From Flavobacterium sp. 270 (GTDB lineage Bacteria; Bacteroidota; Bacteroidia; Flavobacteriales; Flavobacteriaceae), in the NCBI RefSeq assembly GCF_004368785.1, contig NZ_SODM01000007.1, positions 62,001-126,000 of the forward strand: 64,000 bases of DNA. Reading direction: 5' to 3'. The notes under the pieces are model-generated. The model was not told the DNA's origin, ran no database searches, and saw only the letters and a program-made list of their open reading frames with translations. Each line of letters starts with the position of its first letter. The first letter of the stretch is position 1. The position numbers were made by a program, and so were the translations under genes. Positions 40,742 through 50,072 of this stretch are shown piece by piece.

Positions 40742-40819
40742 TTAATAATGTGGCAGGTTTTTCCCTCCAAACAATAATCTCGAAAAAAATTCATAAAACC
40801 CTTCGAATAACTTTTTCAT
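40742..40819 (-). CDS. Candidate 25-residue small protein
   Basis: The minus strand reads MKKLFEGFYEFFSRLLFG followed by seven residues (GKNLPHY) and a TAA, ending 55 nt before a strong minus-strand terminator. The peptide is basic and amphipathic with Phe/Leu-rich helical character. No family is recognised. A poor -7-like TACTTTTTTG word lies upstream. It could be a short membrane-active peptide, or the transcript may be noncoding or simply read-through from the thioredoxin-like gene. Confidence 0.3.
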   Translation of the reverse strand: MKKLFEGFYEFFSRLLFGGKNLPHY

Positions 40820-41026
40820 AATAGTGCATTTTTTAATTGTTAGTTATTAAATAGACACCAATAAAAAGAGTAAATCAAAAAAGTAAATAATAGAAGAGGG
40901 ATCTTATTACTAAGATACAAAAAATTAGATTACAAAAAAATATTTTCCTACAATTATTATTTATATTGGTTTTATTTTCAATACTTTAACAAAGTTTCAA
41001 CTCATTTCCATATTCCTTAAACAAAA

Positions 41027-41644
41027 TTACAATCGGTTATATTTTATTTTTTCCATGATTTCCAGCAGTTCTTCCTGAACAGAAATTCCTTTGTCTGCTA
41101 AATACCACAATTGCAGATCGGTTTTAATTTTTTCATCAATTACACCAAATTCTTTTTTATAATTCGTCATTAAATCAGACGCTCCTTTTGGTCTTGGTCC
41201 CCAATCTGTACGAACAATTCCGGCTTCCTTACAAATTACGATTACTTTAGGAATCGCTCTTCCACCGTTTGTTAAATACTGACTCATTAATTCGTCATTA
41301 TCATCACGCAAAACAATTTTAAGATCAATTTTTTTATCCGATCCCAGAGCCATTTTATTTAAAACAGGAAGTATTTGCGCCGCATCACCGCACCAGCCTT
41401 CAGAAATTACAAGCCAGATATAATGGTTTTCTAATTTTTGAAGTTTATCAAATGTAACTTCGTCAATTTTGATGGTTTTTTCAAGGCGGTTCATTCGGGC
41501 TTCATTCAACTTGGTATAATTGGTCAGACTTTCAGACTGCACATCACCTGTTGATTTCCCTTCAGATAATAAATCGGTTACTAATTTTCGGTATTCAGAA
41601 TAAGAATAACTGTTGAATAATGCTTTGGCTACAATACTTTTCAT
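41027..41644 (-). CDS. Thioredoxin-fold protein with a single active-site Cys
   Basis: From the ATG at 41644 the protein is 205 residues. A thioredoxin-like core has YIWLVISEGWCGDAAQILPV (Cys85), then IDLKIVLRDDND and GGRAIPKVIVICKEAG with the cis-Pro. The active site is W-C-G-D with one Cys instead of C-x-x-C, typical of the thioredoxin_9-like group. Disulfide exchange through two Cys is therefore excluded. There is no signal peptide, so it is cytosolic. The N-terminal 80 residues are helical. The biological role is unknown. Confidence 0.8.
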   Translation of the reverse strand: MKSIVAKALFNSYSYSEYRKLVTDLLSEGKSTGDVQSESLTNYTKLNEARMNRLEKTIKIDEVTFDKLQKLENHYIWLVISEGWCGDAAQILPVLNKMALGSDKKIDLKIVLRDDNDELMSQYLTNGGRAIPKVIVICKEAGIVRTDWGPRPKGASDLMTNYKKEFGVIDEKIKTDLQLWYLADKGISVQEELLEIMEKIKYNRL

Positions 41645-41775
41645 ATTAGTTTCGTTTAGGATACAATAAAAATACAAATTTTAAGAAGATGTAGGAATGA
41701 CTTTTATCACATTGTCGATAAAAGAAGATCAAAATTATTTTTTTAAAACATTATTTTTAAAAATCAGAATATGTC

Positions 41776-41783
41776 TATATTTG
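41776..41783 (+). promoter_or_regulatory. -7 element TATATTTG of pyrH
   Basis: A perfect TAnnTTTG match lies 23 nt before the ATG at 41807. It also shows that an in-frame upstream ATG at 41771 cannot be the start. Confidence 0.7.
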
Positions 41784-41806
41784 CACAAATTAACGCAACA
41801 TACAAA

Positions 41807-42514
41807 ATGAAATATAAAAGAATTCTTCTAAAACTTAGCGGCGAGGCCTTAATGGGTGATTTACAATATGGTATTGACCCAAAAAGATTAGCTGAGTATG
41901 CTGATGAGATCAAGCAGATTCACAGTAAAGGCGTAGAAATTGCTATTGTAATTGGAGGAGGAAATATTTTTAGAGGCGTTGCTGGTGCAAGTGCCGGTAT
42001 GGATAGAGTACAAGGCGATTATATGGGAATGCTTGCTACTGTTATTAACGGAATGGCATTGCAGGGTGCTCTTGAAGATAAAGGAATGAAAACCCGTCTT
42101 CAGACTGCGCTAAAAATGGAATCTATTGCTGAACCTTACATCAAAAGAAGAGCAGACCGCCACCTTGAAAAAGGAAGAATTGTAATTTTTGGTGCAGGAA
42201 CAGGAAACCCTTATTTTACTACTGATACTGCAGCGGTTTTAAGAGGAATCGAAATCAATGCTGATGTGATCTTAAAAGGAACACGTGTTGATGGAGTTTA
42301 CGATTCTGATCCGGAGAAAAACGCTTCGGCTGTAAAATTCGATTTTATCTCTTTTGATGATGTTCTGAAAAAAGGATTAAATGTAATGGACACAACTGCT
42401 TTTACTTTAAGCCAGGAAAATAAATTGCCAATTGTTGTTTTTGATATGAACAAAATCGGAAATTTATTAAAAATCTGTGACGGAGAAAACATCGGAACTG
42501 TCGTTAGTATATAG
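41807..42514 (+). CDS. pyrH: UMP kinase
   Basis: From the ATG at 41807 the protein is 235 residues (MKYKRILLKLSGEALMGD). It has the amino-acid-kinase fold motifs IAIVIGGGNIFRG, GMLATVINGMALQGALEDKG, IVIFGAGTGNPYFTTDTAAV and GTRVDGVYDSDPEKN. It phosphorylates UMP to UDP and is usually a hexamer inhibited by UTP. It lies upstream of frr, an arrangement found in most bacteria. Confidence 0.96.
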   Translation: MKYKRILLKLSGEALMGDLQYGIDPKRLAEYADEIKQIHSKGVEIAIVIGGGNIFRGVAGASAGMDRVQGDYMGMLATVINGMALQGALEDKGMKTRLQTALKMESIAEPYIKRRADRHLEKGRIVIFGAGTGNPYFTTDTAAVLRGIEINADVILKGTRVDGVYDSDPEKNASAVKFDFISFDDVLKKGLNVMDTTAFTLSQENKLPIVVFDMNKIGNLLKICDGENIGTVVSI

Positions 42515-42670
42515 ATTGTCAGACTTCTTAGAATGTTAGACTTCTTGGATTTTTTTCATTTTACTTTACAAGCAAACAAAAAACAAAAACTATATAGTTA
42601 GTATATTAGATGTATTCTTTTTTAAAAGTTTAAAATCGAATCCGTCTATAAATCTAAAAATCTAAAAAAA

Positions 42671-43234
42671 ATGAGCGAAGAAATAGATTTTATATTAGAA
42701 AGTACAGAAGAATCAATGAACGGTTCTATTGCGCATTTAGAAAAAGAATTTCTTAATATCCGCGCCGGAAAAGCTTCTCCGGCAATGTTAGGAAGTGTTT
42801 TTGTAGATTATTACGGATCTGCAACCCCACTTTCTCAAGTTTCAAAAATCAGCGTTCCTGATGCAAGAACAATTACTTTACAGCCGTTTGAAAAAAACAT
42901 GCTTTCTGTAATTGAAAAAGCTATTATGATTGCCAATATTGGTTTTAACCCAATGAATAACGGAGACGTTATCATCATCAGCGTACCGCCTCTTACAGAA
43001 GAGCGTCGTCGTGATTTGGCAAAACAAGCAAAATCTGAAGCTGAAGATGCAAAAATTGGTGTTCGTAACGTTCGTAAAGACGCAAACACAGACATTAAAA
43101 AATTAGAAAAAGAAGGAACTTCTGAAGACGTTTGCAAATCTGCAGAAGAAGAAGTTCAGAATTTAACGAATGCTTACATTAAAAAAATTGATGAATTATT
43201 GGCTGCAAAAGAAGCCGAAATCATGAAAGTGTAA
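42671..43234 (+). CDS. frr: Ribosome recycling factor
   Basis: The 187-residue protein has HLEKEFLNIRAGKASPAMLG, VDYYGSATPLSQVSKISVPD and VPPLTEERRRDLAKQAKSEA. These are the two-domain RRF signatures that, with EF-G, split post-termination ribosomes. A 13-bp terminator stem follows at 43254-43292, so frr ends the pyrH-frr unit. Confidence 0.96.
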   Translation: MSEEIDFILESTEESMNGSIAHLEKEFLNIRAGKASPAMLGSVFVDYYGSATPLSQVSKISVPDARTITLQPFEKNMLSVIEKAIMIANIGFNPMNNGDVIIISVPPLTEERRRDLAKQAKSEAEDAKIGVRNVRKDANTDIKKLEKEGTSEDVCKSAEEEVQNLTNAYIKKIDELLAAKEAEIMKV

Positions 43235-43253
43235 CTTTATTCGATATAAAATA

Positions 43254-43292
43254 AAAATCCGTTTAGTAAAATTGTACTAGACGGATTTTTTT
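43254..43292 (+). terminator. Terminator after frr
   Basis: AAATCCGTTTAGT (43255-43267) pairs with ACTAGACGGATTT (43276-43288) with one wobble, followed by TTTT. Confidence 0.88.
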
Positions 43293-43297
43293 ATTCT

Positions 43298-43305
43298 TAT
43301 TTTTG
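43298..43305 (+). promoter_or_regulatory. -7 element TATTTTTG of the DUF5686 gene
   Basis: A perfect TAnnTTTG match overlaps an in-frame upstream ATG (43303), so the gene start is the later ATG at 43354, which begins a proper signal peptide. Confidence 0.6.
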
Positions 43306-43353
43306 CCATACGAAAATCACATTCTTTTCGTTTCTGAAACTATAACCCTCTGT

Positions 43354-45849
43354 ATGAAGCTATTTTGTTTTTTGACTTTGTTTTTTACGCTTACTATTCA
43401 GGCGCAATTTCAAATCAATGGAATTGTAACTGATTCCAAAAATAAACCACTTCCTTTTGCTACAATTTCTACTTCAGACAATAACAATACGATTACGGAT
43501 GTTGATGGTAAATTTATTCTGAAATCGACTGTGAAACCTTCCAATTTTACTGTTTCCTATATCGGATTTCAAACCAAAAACATAATTATTGAAGCTAATA
43601 AAAAGTTTTACCCTGTTTCGCTGCTAGAAAAAACAGACGATTTAAAAGAAGTTGTTGTTTCTAATGAGAATCCCGCATTAACGATTATAAAAAAAGTAAT
43701 CGCCAATAAGAACAAAAACAATCCGCAGAAAAAATTAAGCAGTTTTGAATATAAAACCTACAATAAACTTATTGTAACAGCCAATCCCGATTCTATTGAT
43801 GGAAGAATTGATTCTTTGGCTTCTTATAAAAATCTTGATAAGAAAACGATAAACATAGATTCTTCAGATTATAAATTTAAAGAGATTATCAGCAAACAGC
43901 ATTTGTTTCAAACGGAGAAAGTTTCGCAATATCAATTCGGCAGTAACAAACTTAAAGAAACCGTTCTGGGAACCAAAATTGCAGGTTTTAAACAACCCGT
44001 TTATGAAATTTTTGCTTTTAATCTGCAGTCTATTTCAATTTACGATCCTAAATATGAATTGTTTGAAACGAAATACGAAAACCCGATTTCGGATGATGCG
44101 CCTCGAACTTACAACTACAAATTATTAGATAGTGTAAATATAAAGGGACGTACGACTTACATGATTTACTTTAAAAACAAATTAAAAAGAAGATCATCGG
44201 GACTTGAAGGCGTTTTATATATTGATCAGGAAAATTTTGCTGTCGCAAAAGCGGTAATGCGTACAAAAGGGGTTTTGGACATTAGCGGTATTCATGAATT
44301 TGAATATATCCCGAGTGAAAAAATTTGGTTTCAAAGTAATACGACTTTTAAAATTGTAAAAGGAAAAAACGATGATGACATCAAATTTTTAGGCGGAACA
44401 ATCCAGTTTGACGGTGATGTCGAAGATAATTTTGAACAGAGAAAAAAAGCAGCTTCAGATTTTACTTATTTGCTTTCAGAGAGTAATAGTTTTGACATTC
44501 ATTTCAATACTAACAATCCGATAAAAAACCCTGCGCTTTATATCGAAATTAAAGACGATGCCAATAAAAAACCAGAAACTTTCTGGGAAGCTTACCGAAA
44601 AGAAAATCTGGACTTAAAAAGCCAAAAAACATATTTATTGCTAGACAGTCTTTCTATTAGAAACAGAGTCGAAAAACGTTTAGGAATTGGCCGAAAAATC
44701 ATTAATGGTTTCTACCCGATTGGTCCGGTTGATCTTGATTTAAAGAAAATCATCAGTTTTAATAATTACGAAGGATTTAGGTTAGGACTTGGCGGCATTA
44801 CGAATGATCGTTTTTCTAAAAGTTTCCGCATTGAAGCTTATACAGCTTACGGAACTAAAGATGGTGTTTTTAAATACAGTACAGGCGCTGGAGTTTTACT
44901 TGACAAAAGTACTAATACGTGGTTAAACGGATATTACGCAGATGATGTTCGGGAAATTGCGAGTACTGTTTTTGCGGTTGACAAACGTGTTTTTAAAATT
45001 TACGATCCGCGTCCGATTAACATTAGTACTTTTTATGAATATTCTGGCTGGAGAGGAAATATTCAAACTAAAATTATTCCGAAAACCGAAGCTGTTTTAG
45101 AGCTTTCGCGAAATCATATCGAGCCCAAATTTGATTATCTTTTTAATTTAAACGGAAAATTATATTCTAATTATGTCATGACAACTGCAATGCTTTCGCT
45201 TGTCTGGGCTCCGTTTAGTGATTTTATGCAGACGCCGACCGGCAGAACAGAATCAGATAAAAGATTTCCGAGATTTACTTTTCAATATACACAGTCGTTA
45301 CCTGATGTATTTGAAAATGATTTCAATTTTGCGAAAGTAGATTTTAAAGCCGAATATGAAAAGAAATATCTAAACGGCCAGAAAACAGGTTTGCTTTTAC
45401 AAGGAGGTTATGCTTTTGGCGATGTTCCGCTAACACATCTTTATAATACTGCACCAAATAACTTGACAAAAGAAACGGTTGTACAGCGTATTACATTTGC
45501 AGGAAGAAATGCTTTTGAAACAATGTATTTTAATGAGTTTTTCTCTAGTCAATATATTATGTTTCAGATCAAACATGGTTTTGACCGCATCAGAATCTTA
45601 AAGAAAGTACGACCTTCTTTGGTTTTGGTTACAAGAATGGCGTGGGGAACTTTAGAAAATCCGCAGCAACATGTCGGCCAGGATTACAAAACTCTGGACA
45701 AAGGTTATTTTGAATCCGGAATCGAATTAAACAAAATCTACAAAGGTCTTGGCTTAGGTGGATTCTACCGCTATGGGCCAAATCAATTATCAAGATTTGA
45801 GGATAATATTGCGGTTAAGATTTCTTATGTTTTGGATTTGGGACTTTAA
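43354..45849 (+). CDS. DUF5686 outer-membrane protein with carboxypeptidase-like regulatory domain
   Basis: From the ATG at 43354 (MKLFCFLTLFFTLTIQAQ, signal peptide) the protein is 831 residues. A CarboxypepD_reg-like domain at about 20-100 (INGIVTDSKNKPLPFATIST, then GFQTKNIII) is followed by a long DUF5686 region (NPALTIIKKVIANKNKNNPQ onward). The C-terminal barrel ends AVKISYVLDLGL. The family is widespread in Bacteroidota, with the same N-terminal domain as SusC-type receptors but no plug. Its function is unknown. It has its own promoter and stands alone. Confidence 0.88.
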   Translation: MKLFCFLTLFFTLTIQAQFQINGIVTDSKNKPLPFATISTSDNNNTITDVDGKFILKSTVKPSNFTVSYIGFQTKNIIIEANKKFYPVSLLEKTDDLKEVVVSNENPALTIIKKVIANKNKNNPQKKLSSFEYKTYNKLIVTANPDSIDGRIDSLASYKNLDKKTINIDSSDYKFKEIISKQHLFQTEKVSQYQFGSNKLKETVLGTKIAGFKQPVYEIFAFNLQSISIYDPKYELFETKYENPISDDAPRTYNYKLLDSVNIKGRTTYMIYFKNKLKRRSSGLEGVLYIDQENFAVAKAVMRTKGVLDISGIHEFEYIPSEKIWFQSNTTFKIVKGKNDDDIKFLGGTIQFDGDVEDNFEQRKKAASDFTYLLSESNSFDIHFNTNNPIKNPALYIEIKDDANKKPETFWEAYRKENLDLKSQKTYLLLDSLSIRNRVEKRLGIGRKIINGFYPIGPVDLDLKKIISFNNYEGFRLGLGGITNDRFSKSFRIEAYTAYGTKDGVFKYSTGAGVLLDKSTNTWLNGYYADDVREIASTVFAVDKRVFKIYDPRPINISTFYEYSGWRGNIQTKIIPKTEAVLELSRNHIEPKFDYLFNLNGKLYSNYVMTTAMLSLVWAPFSDFMQTPTGRTESDKRFPRFTFQYTQSLPDVFENDFNFAKVDFKAEYEKKYLNGQKTGLLLQGGYAFGDVPLTHLYNTAPNNLTKETVVQRITFAGRNAFETMYFNEFFSSQYIMFQIKHGFDRIRILKKVRPSLVLVTRMAWGTLENPQQHVGQDYKTLDKGYFESGIELNKIYKGLGLGGFYRYGPNQLSRFEDNIAVKISYVLDLGL

Positions 45850-45913
45850 TTTTAAATTCCAAATTTTTTAAATTCCAAATTCCAATTGTAAACTTTATAT
45901 CTAAATTTCTACT

Positions 45914-46026
45914 CCTGCAAGGTTTTCAAAACCTTGTAGGTATTATAAGAATGTATCCTATTAACCAGATCATTAAATTTTCAACTCTGCCTCTCTATAC
46001 CTACAAGGTTTTGAAAACCTTGCAGG
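45914..46026. repeat. Pair of self-palindromic 30-nt repeats in inverted orientation
   Basis: 45914-45943 and 45997-46026 are perfect 30-nt reverse complements. Each arm itself contains the palindrome CAAGGTTTTCAAAACCTTG. They lie between convergent genes, followed by the bidirectional terminator 46051-46090. Confidence 0.88.
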
Positions 46027-46050
46027 ATATCTAAAAAAATCTAAGCAACA

Positions 46051-46090
46051 AAAAAATCCAAACCCCAACAAAAATTGGAATTTGGATTTT
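46051..46090. terminator. Bidirectional terminator of the DUF5686 and antiporter genes
   Basis: AAAATCCAAA (46053-46062) pairs with TTTGGATTTT (46081-46090), giving A/T tracts on both sides. Confidence 0.75.
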
Positions 46091-46112
46091 ATTTTTTGGA
46101 ATTTATAACTCC

Positions 46113-48383
46113 TTATGGCTTCAAAATCAAAACCGATGGTGTATTATTCAGCCATGTACTTTGAGATTCGATCAGTTTTTTCCAGCTGTCTAAACTGATA
46201 ATCATTATGTTTTGACTTTCTAAAAACTCTTTTTTAATGGTTCTGTCGTGCATGATCATGATATGATTTGGTGCAATTTGTTCTATCGAACGTATTGTTT
46301 CCTGAATATCACGGGTGTTTTTTACTTCTCCGCCGGCATCCAAAACGGTAATTTGAGAACCGTTATTATTGATTAATTTTTTAGCGTATTCAATTAAGAA
46401 AGCATCTTCTTTACTAAAAATCGGAATGAAAATCTGGTTCATTTCTTCGAATTCCTTATCAATAAGAATCCCAACCGGCATTTTACTTTTGGTAATAATG
46501 TGACGGGTTCTTTCATCAAAAGGAGAATTTTCAAACAAACCTTCTTTTCCTGTAAACTTATCAATCAAACGATCCGGGTTTACAATTCTGGTCGTAAAAC
46601 CAAGAATTTTCCCAAGCAAAGTTCCATCAAAAATGGACTGCCCTAAACCTACCAATAGTAAATCATATTCGCCTTGATTTGCTGTATCAATGATATCCGT
46701 ATCAATATCATTCGTTACTTTAAATACACTTACCATGTTTTGATTCAAACGTTCTGATTCTTCAACAACCGGAATCAGCATTTTGCGTTCGTGATCTTTT
46801 ACATCAAAAGAGTGGACTTCTGTACTTAGAGATAAATGCATCGCGGTAACGATAGAATTATCAGGTTGTTTTTTGACTAAACTGTTGGCGATTTTCAATA
46901 GTTTTTTCCCTCTTTCTGGCGTAGCAAACGAAAGCAGGATTTTGTATTTACTTTTATTTCCAATTTCCTGCGGAACGGCTGTAATTTTTTCTTTAAAAAT
47001 CCATCCAATAAAATCCAAAGCAGGACCAGTCATAAAAGTAGTTATCAACGCCATAATTACCATCATCGTAAAAATTTCTGTAGAAAGAACTCCTAAATCA
47101 TATCCAATGTTTAATACGACCAATTCCATTAAGCCTCGAGTGTTCATTAAAGCTCCGATGGCCAAACTGTCTTTCCAGCTTTGTCCCACAAATTTTGCTG
47201 CCAAAGCACTTCCAAAGAATTTACCAGCAACGGCAACAGCAATAATTAATCCTGTAATTTTCCATAAATAAGGATCGTTTAACAAACCAATTTGCGTACG
47301 TAAACCTGTAAATACAAAGAATAATGGCAATAAAACAATAATAGAAACGTCTTCTACTTTTTCTATAAAAATATTTCTGAATCTGTTATTTTCAGGCATA
47401 ATTGCTCCTGCCAAAAATGCTCCAAATAAGGCATGGATTCCGATAAGTTCAGAAGCGTATGAAGAAAATAAAAGTGTGATAAAGAAAATAGCAACAACAG
47501 GTTTATTTAAACTTTCGCGAGTCGAATTTAAGTCTCCTACTCTTTTCAAGAATGGACGAACAATTTTCAACATCACGATTACATATAAAATCGCCAAGCC
47601 AATTACATATAAGGCACTTGTAAACGAACCTGCTTTTACAATCGCAATTACAACTGCCAGAATACACCAAGCTGTAATATCATCTGCGGCCGCACATGTT
47701 ATGGCAATAGTTCCGAGTTTGGTTTTCTGCATACCGCGTTCCTGTACAATTCTGGCCAAAACCGGAAATGCAGTAATACTCATGGCAATTCCCATAAATA
47801 ATCCGAAAGAAGAAAACTCAACACCTATTGGCGCAAAAGTGTGATAAATAAAATAGGCTAATGTTAATCCTAATGCAAACGGAATAACGATACTGGCATG
47901 ACTGATAACAACAGCATCGTGCGCTTTATTTTTAAGCACTTTTAAGTCTAGTTCCATCCCGATTACGAACATGAAAAGTATCAAACCAATCTGACTTAAA
48001 AACTGAAGATTTCCTAAAGATTCTTTTGGAAATAAAGCTGCCGAAAATTCCGGAAAGTACATTCCGACCAAAGACGGCCCTAAAACAATTCCGGCAATCA
48101 TTTCGCCAATTACAGACGGCTGTCCGATTTTTCTAAAAATCCATCCAAACAAACGCGCAACTAAAATAATAGTCACGATCTGCGCCAATAAAATTGCTAA
48201 AGGATGTTGCAAATTTTCGACCATTGAATGCAGAAAATCATTCCAATGATTGCTTTCTATTTTTTTATGTACGATTTGTCGACCTGCTTCAAGCGAAGCT
48301 CCTTTAGAAATCACCCAATATATTAAAGCAGTAAAACCACCAATTACGGAGACGTAAAACAGAGAGTTCTTAATGTTATTCAT
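46113..48383 (-). CDS. Kef/CPA2-type cation:proton antiporter with C-terminal stress-protein-like region
   Basis: From the ATG at 48383 the protein is 756 residues. About twelve membrane helices span residues 8-450, with CPA2 motifs GQPSVIGEMIAGIVLGPSLV, LILFMFVIGMELDLKVLK, ITCAAADDITAWCILAVVIA and LMNTRGLMELVVLNIGYDLG. The cytoplasmic C-terminal third contains two Usp-like segments (KILLSFATPERGKKLLKIAN and the LLVGLGQS region) that could bind a nucleotide. It exchanges Na+ or K+ for H+ across the inner membrane. A TTG at 48473 in the same frame would add 30 mostly basic residues and cannot be excluded. Confidence 0.85.
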   Translation of the reverse strand: MNNIKNSLFYVSVIGGFTALIYWVISKGASLEAGRQIVHKKIESNHWNDFLHSMVENLQHPLAILLAQIVTIILVARLFGWIFRKIGQPSVIGEMIAGIVLGPSLVGMYFPEFSAALFPKESLGNLQFLSQIGLILFMFVIGMELDLKVLKNKAHDAVVISHASIVIPFALGLTLAYFIYHTFAPIGVEFSSFGLFMGIAMSITAFPVLARIVQERGMQKTKLGTIAITCAAADDITAWCILAVVIAIVKAGSFTSALYVIGLAILYVIVMLKIVRPFLKRVGDLNSTRESLNKPVVAIFFITLLFSSYASELIGIHALFGAFLAGAIMPENNRFRNIFIEKVEDVSIIVLLPLFFVFTGLRTQIGLLNDPYLWKITGLIIAVAVAGKFFGSALAAKFVGQSWKDSLAIGALMNTRGLMELVVLNIGYDLGVLSTEIFTMMVIMALITTFMTGPALDFIGWIFKEKITAVPQEIGNKSKYKILLSFATPERGKKLLKIANSLVKKQPDNSIVTAMHLSLSTEVHSFDVKDHERKMLIPVVEESERLNQNMVSVFKVTNDIDTDIIDTANQGEYDLLLVGLGQSIFDGTLLGKILGFTTRIVNPDRLIDKFTGKEGLFENSPFDERTRHIITKSKMPVGILIDKEFEEMNQIFIPIFSKEDAFLIEYAKKLINNNGSQITVLDAGGEVKNTRDIQETIRSIEQIAPNHIMIMHDRTIKKEFLESQNIMIISLDSWKKLIESQSTWLNNTPSVLILKP

Positions 48384-48495
48384 AACCCATTTATTAAATT
48401 TGTTGGGCAAATATCTAAACTGATCTTTACTTGAAAAAGGATTTTTAAACCTAATTTTCAATCTATGTAACAAGTCCGAAAAACTTTGTAATAAG

Positions 48496-49224
48496 TTAGA
48501 TTTTTACCTTTTTTAAAAAATCGGCTCGATACGTTTCGCTTAATAAAAGCGTGCTGTTTTTATTGTTTTCTTCTAAATGATGCAAAACAATTTCGTTATG
48601 ATTAAAGAATTTAATGGCTTTTACGGCAACAATTTCTTTTTTGTTTACACGGCAAAAATCAGCTTCTGGCAATTCGTGTAAAAGTGTATCAAATTTAACA
48701 TTTTTTAGATTCAAAAAACTGCCGTCTGCAAGAAGAACTGTTTTGTCGCGACTGTCGCTTAATGCAGTTTTGATGTATTGAATTTGATTAAAATACAACA
48801 GCGTTTTTCCTTTATCTGTATTAAGCTGCATAAATTTCTTAGAAGCTTCCGGTTTATGAAATCGTTCAAAAGCTTTTGAGATCGCTTTTTGCAGACGTTC
48901 CAATTTTACAGGTTTTGTAATATAATCTACAGCATCAATATTAAAGGCATCGGCCGCATATTCCTTGTACGCCGTACAAAAAATAACTAATTTGTTTTGA
49001 AGCATTTCCGCAAGATGCAAACCGTTAATTCCCGGCATTTCGATATCTGAAATTAATAAATCAAAATCGAGCTGGGGAATTTCGTTCAGCAATTTCTCGG
49101 GATTATTAAATGTTTTTACGATTTCCAAATCCGGAATTTGTTCGCAAAGCATTTTTAGGTACGTTAATCCTGGTAACTCATCGTCCAGAAGCAAGCATTT
49201 CAGTTTTGTATTCAAGTAAATCAA
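48496..49224 (-). CDS. LytTR-type response regulator
   Basis: The 242-residue protein has a receiver domain (KCLLLDDELPGLTYLKML, phosphoacceptor D60 in LLISDIEMPGINGL, Lys in YITKPVKLERLQ). A LytTR DNA-binding domain follows (LLYFNQIQYIKTALSDSRDK, then LPEADFCRVNKKEIVAVKAI). Translation must begin at a TTG (49224 or 49215) because no ATG lies before the receiver domain. The start overlaps the end of the kinase gene by about 47 nt, implying translational coupling. Targets are unknown; with the neighbouring kinase it forms a LytS/LytR-like pair. Confidence 0.85.
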   Translation of the reverse strand: MIYLNTKLKCLLLDDELPGLTYLKMLCEQIPDLEIVKTFNNPEKLLNEIPQLDFDLLISDIEMPGINGLHLAEMLQNKLVIFCTAYKEYAADAFNIDAVDYITKPVKLERLQKAISKAFERFHKPEASKKFMQLNTDKGKTLLYFNQIQYIKTALSDSRDKTVLLADGSFLNLKNVKFDTLLHELPEADFCRVNKKEIVAVKAIKFFNHNEIVLHHLEENNKNSTLLLSETYRADFLKKVKI

Positions 49225-49939
49225 TTTTTAGATGAGCAATATAAATATCGTTTTCTACAAACCTGTCCAGTTTGAAATTGTTTTTGTAAATAATCCTTAA
49301 GCGGTGTTCCAAAGTCGAATGTCCAATACCGCTTCGCTCCTTTTTCAGCACTTTTTTATCTGAGATTTTATTCGAAACCGTCATAAAAAACGCATTATCT
49401 TTAAATTCAAAAATGACCGAAATAAAAGCATCGGCACTTTGAAGATCAGCGTGTTTAAATGCATTTTCGATTAAATCGATAGAAATTAGAGGCGCCAGTA
49501 AAGGTTGTTCGTATAACTTATCTTCTGTATTGATGTTGGTTTTGATCTTCAACTCAAAAAGCGGACTGATTTTGATTTTGTTGATTTCGATTAAATTCAT
49601 CGCAAAATCAATTTCTTCTTTTGCTGTTACGAATTTCTTTTTGCTTTCGTATAAAATATAATCCAAAACATTCGCCAGTTTATCCAAAGCAAAATAAGTT
49701 TGATAAGCGTGCGATTGAATTGAATTTAGAATATTCTTAAAAAGATGCGGATTCAGTTTTGATTCTAGAGTTTCTAACTGCAAATCATTCACTTTCATTT
49801 CCAGCGCATAAAAGCTTTTCTCGGCATCATCTTTAGATTTTTTGGCTTTCATTAATTGATAAACCATTAAACCAATGATGATGACAAGCAACAGAATTAT
49901 TGCTAAAAAAATGAAAGTGGTGGTATTATTTTCTTGCAT
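49178..49939 (-). CDS. LytS-type (His_kinase family) sensor kinase
   Basis: The 253-residue protein has one N-terminal membrane helix (FIFLAIILLLVIIIGLMVYQ), a short coiled linker and the His_kinase signature LNPHLFKNILNSIQSHAYQT with phosphoacceptor His65. A degenerate HATPase region follows (PLISIDLIENAFKHADLQSA, then ERSGIGHSTLEHRLRIIY). There is no extracellular sensor loop, so the input is unknown. It precedes and overlaps the LytTR regulator gene. Confidence 0.85.
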   Translation of the reverse strand: MQENNTTTFIFLAIILLLVIIIGLMVYQLMKAKKSKDDAEKSFYALEMKVNDLQLETLESKLNPHLFKNILNSIQSHAYQTYFALDKLANVLDYILYESKKKFVTAKEEIDFAMNLIEINKIKISPLFELKIKTNINTEDKLYEQPLLAPLISIDLIENAFKHADLQSADAFISVIFEFKDNAFFMTVSNKISDKKVLKKERSGIGHSTLEHRLRIIYKNNFKLDRFVENDIYIAHLKIDLLEYKTEMLASGR

Positions 49940-50072
49940 AAGTATAGCAATTAAAAGTTTTCTGACATGACCCGAGCGACAGCGAATTGGCGAAACAATT
50001 TCACAAATTACCCGAATTAAAAAAAATAATCTGAGAAAATCTGCTTAATCTGTTAAATCTGCGTACAATTTT

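Larger units (their letters stand above)
40656..41026. other. AT-rich gap with a minus-strand terminator and candidate small ORF
   Basis: The 371 bp hold a strong minus-strand terminator (40657-40687) and a 25-codon minus-strand ORF (40742-40819). The rest (40820-41026) is AT-rich with no recognised motif. Confidence 0.5.
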
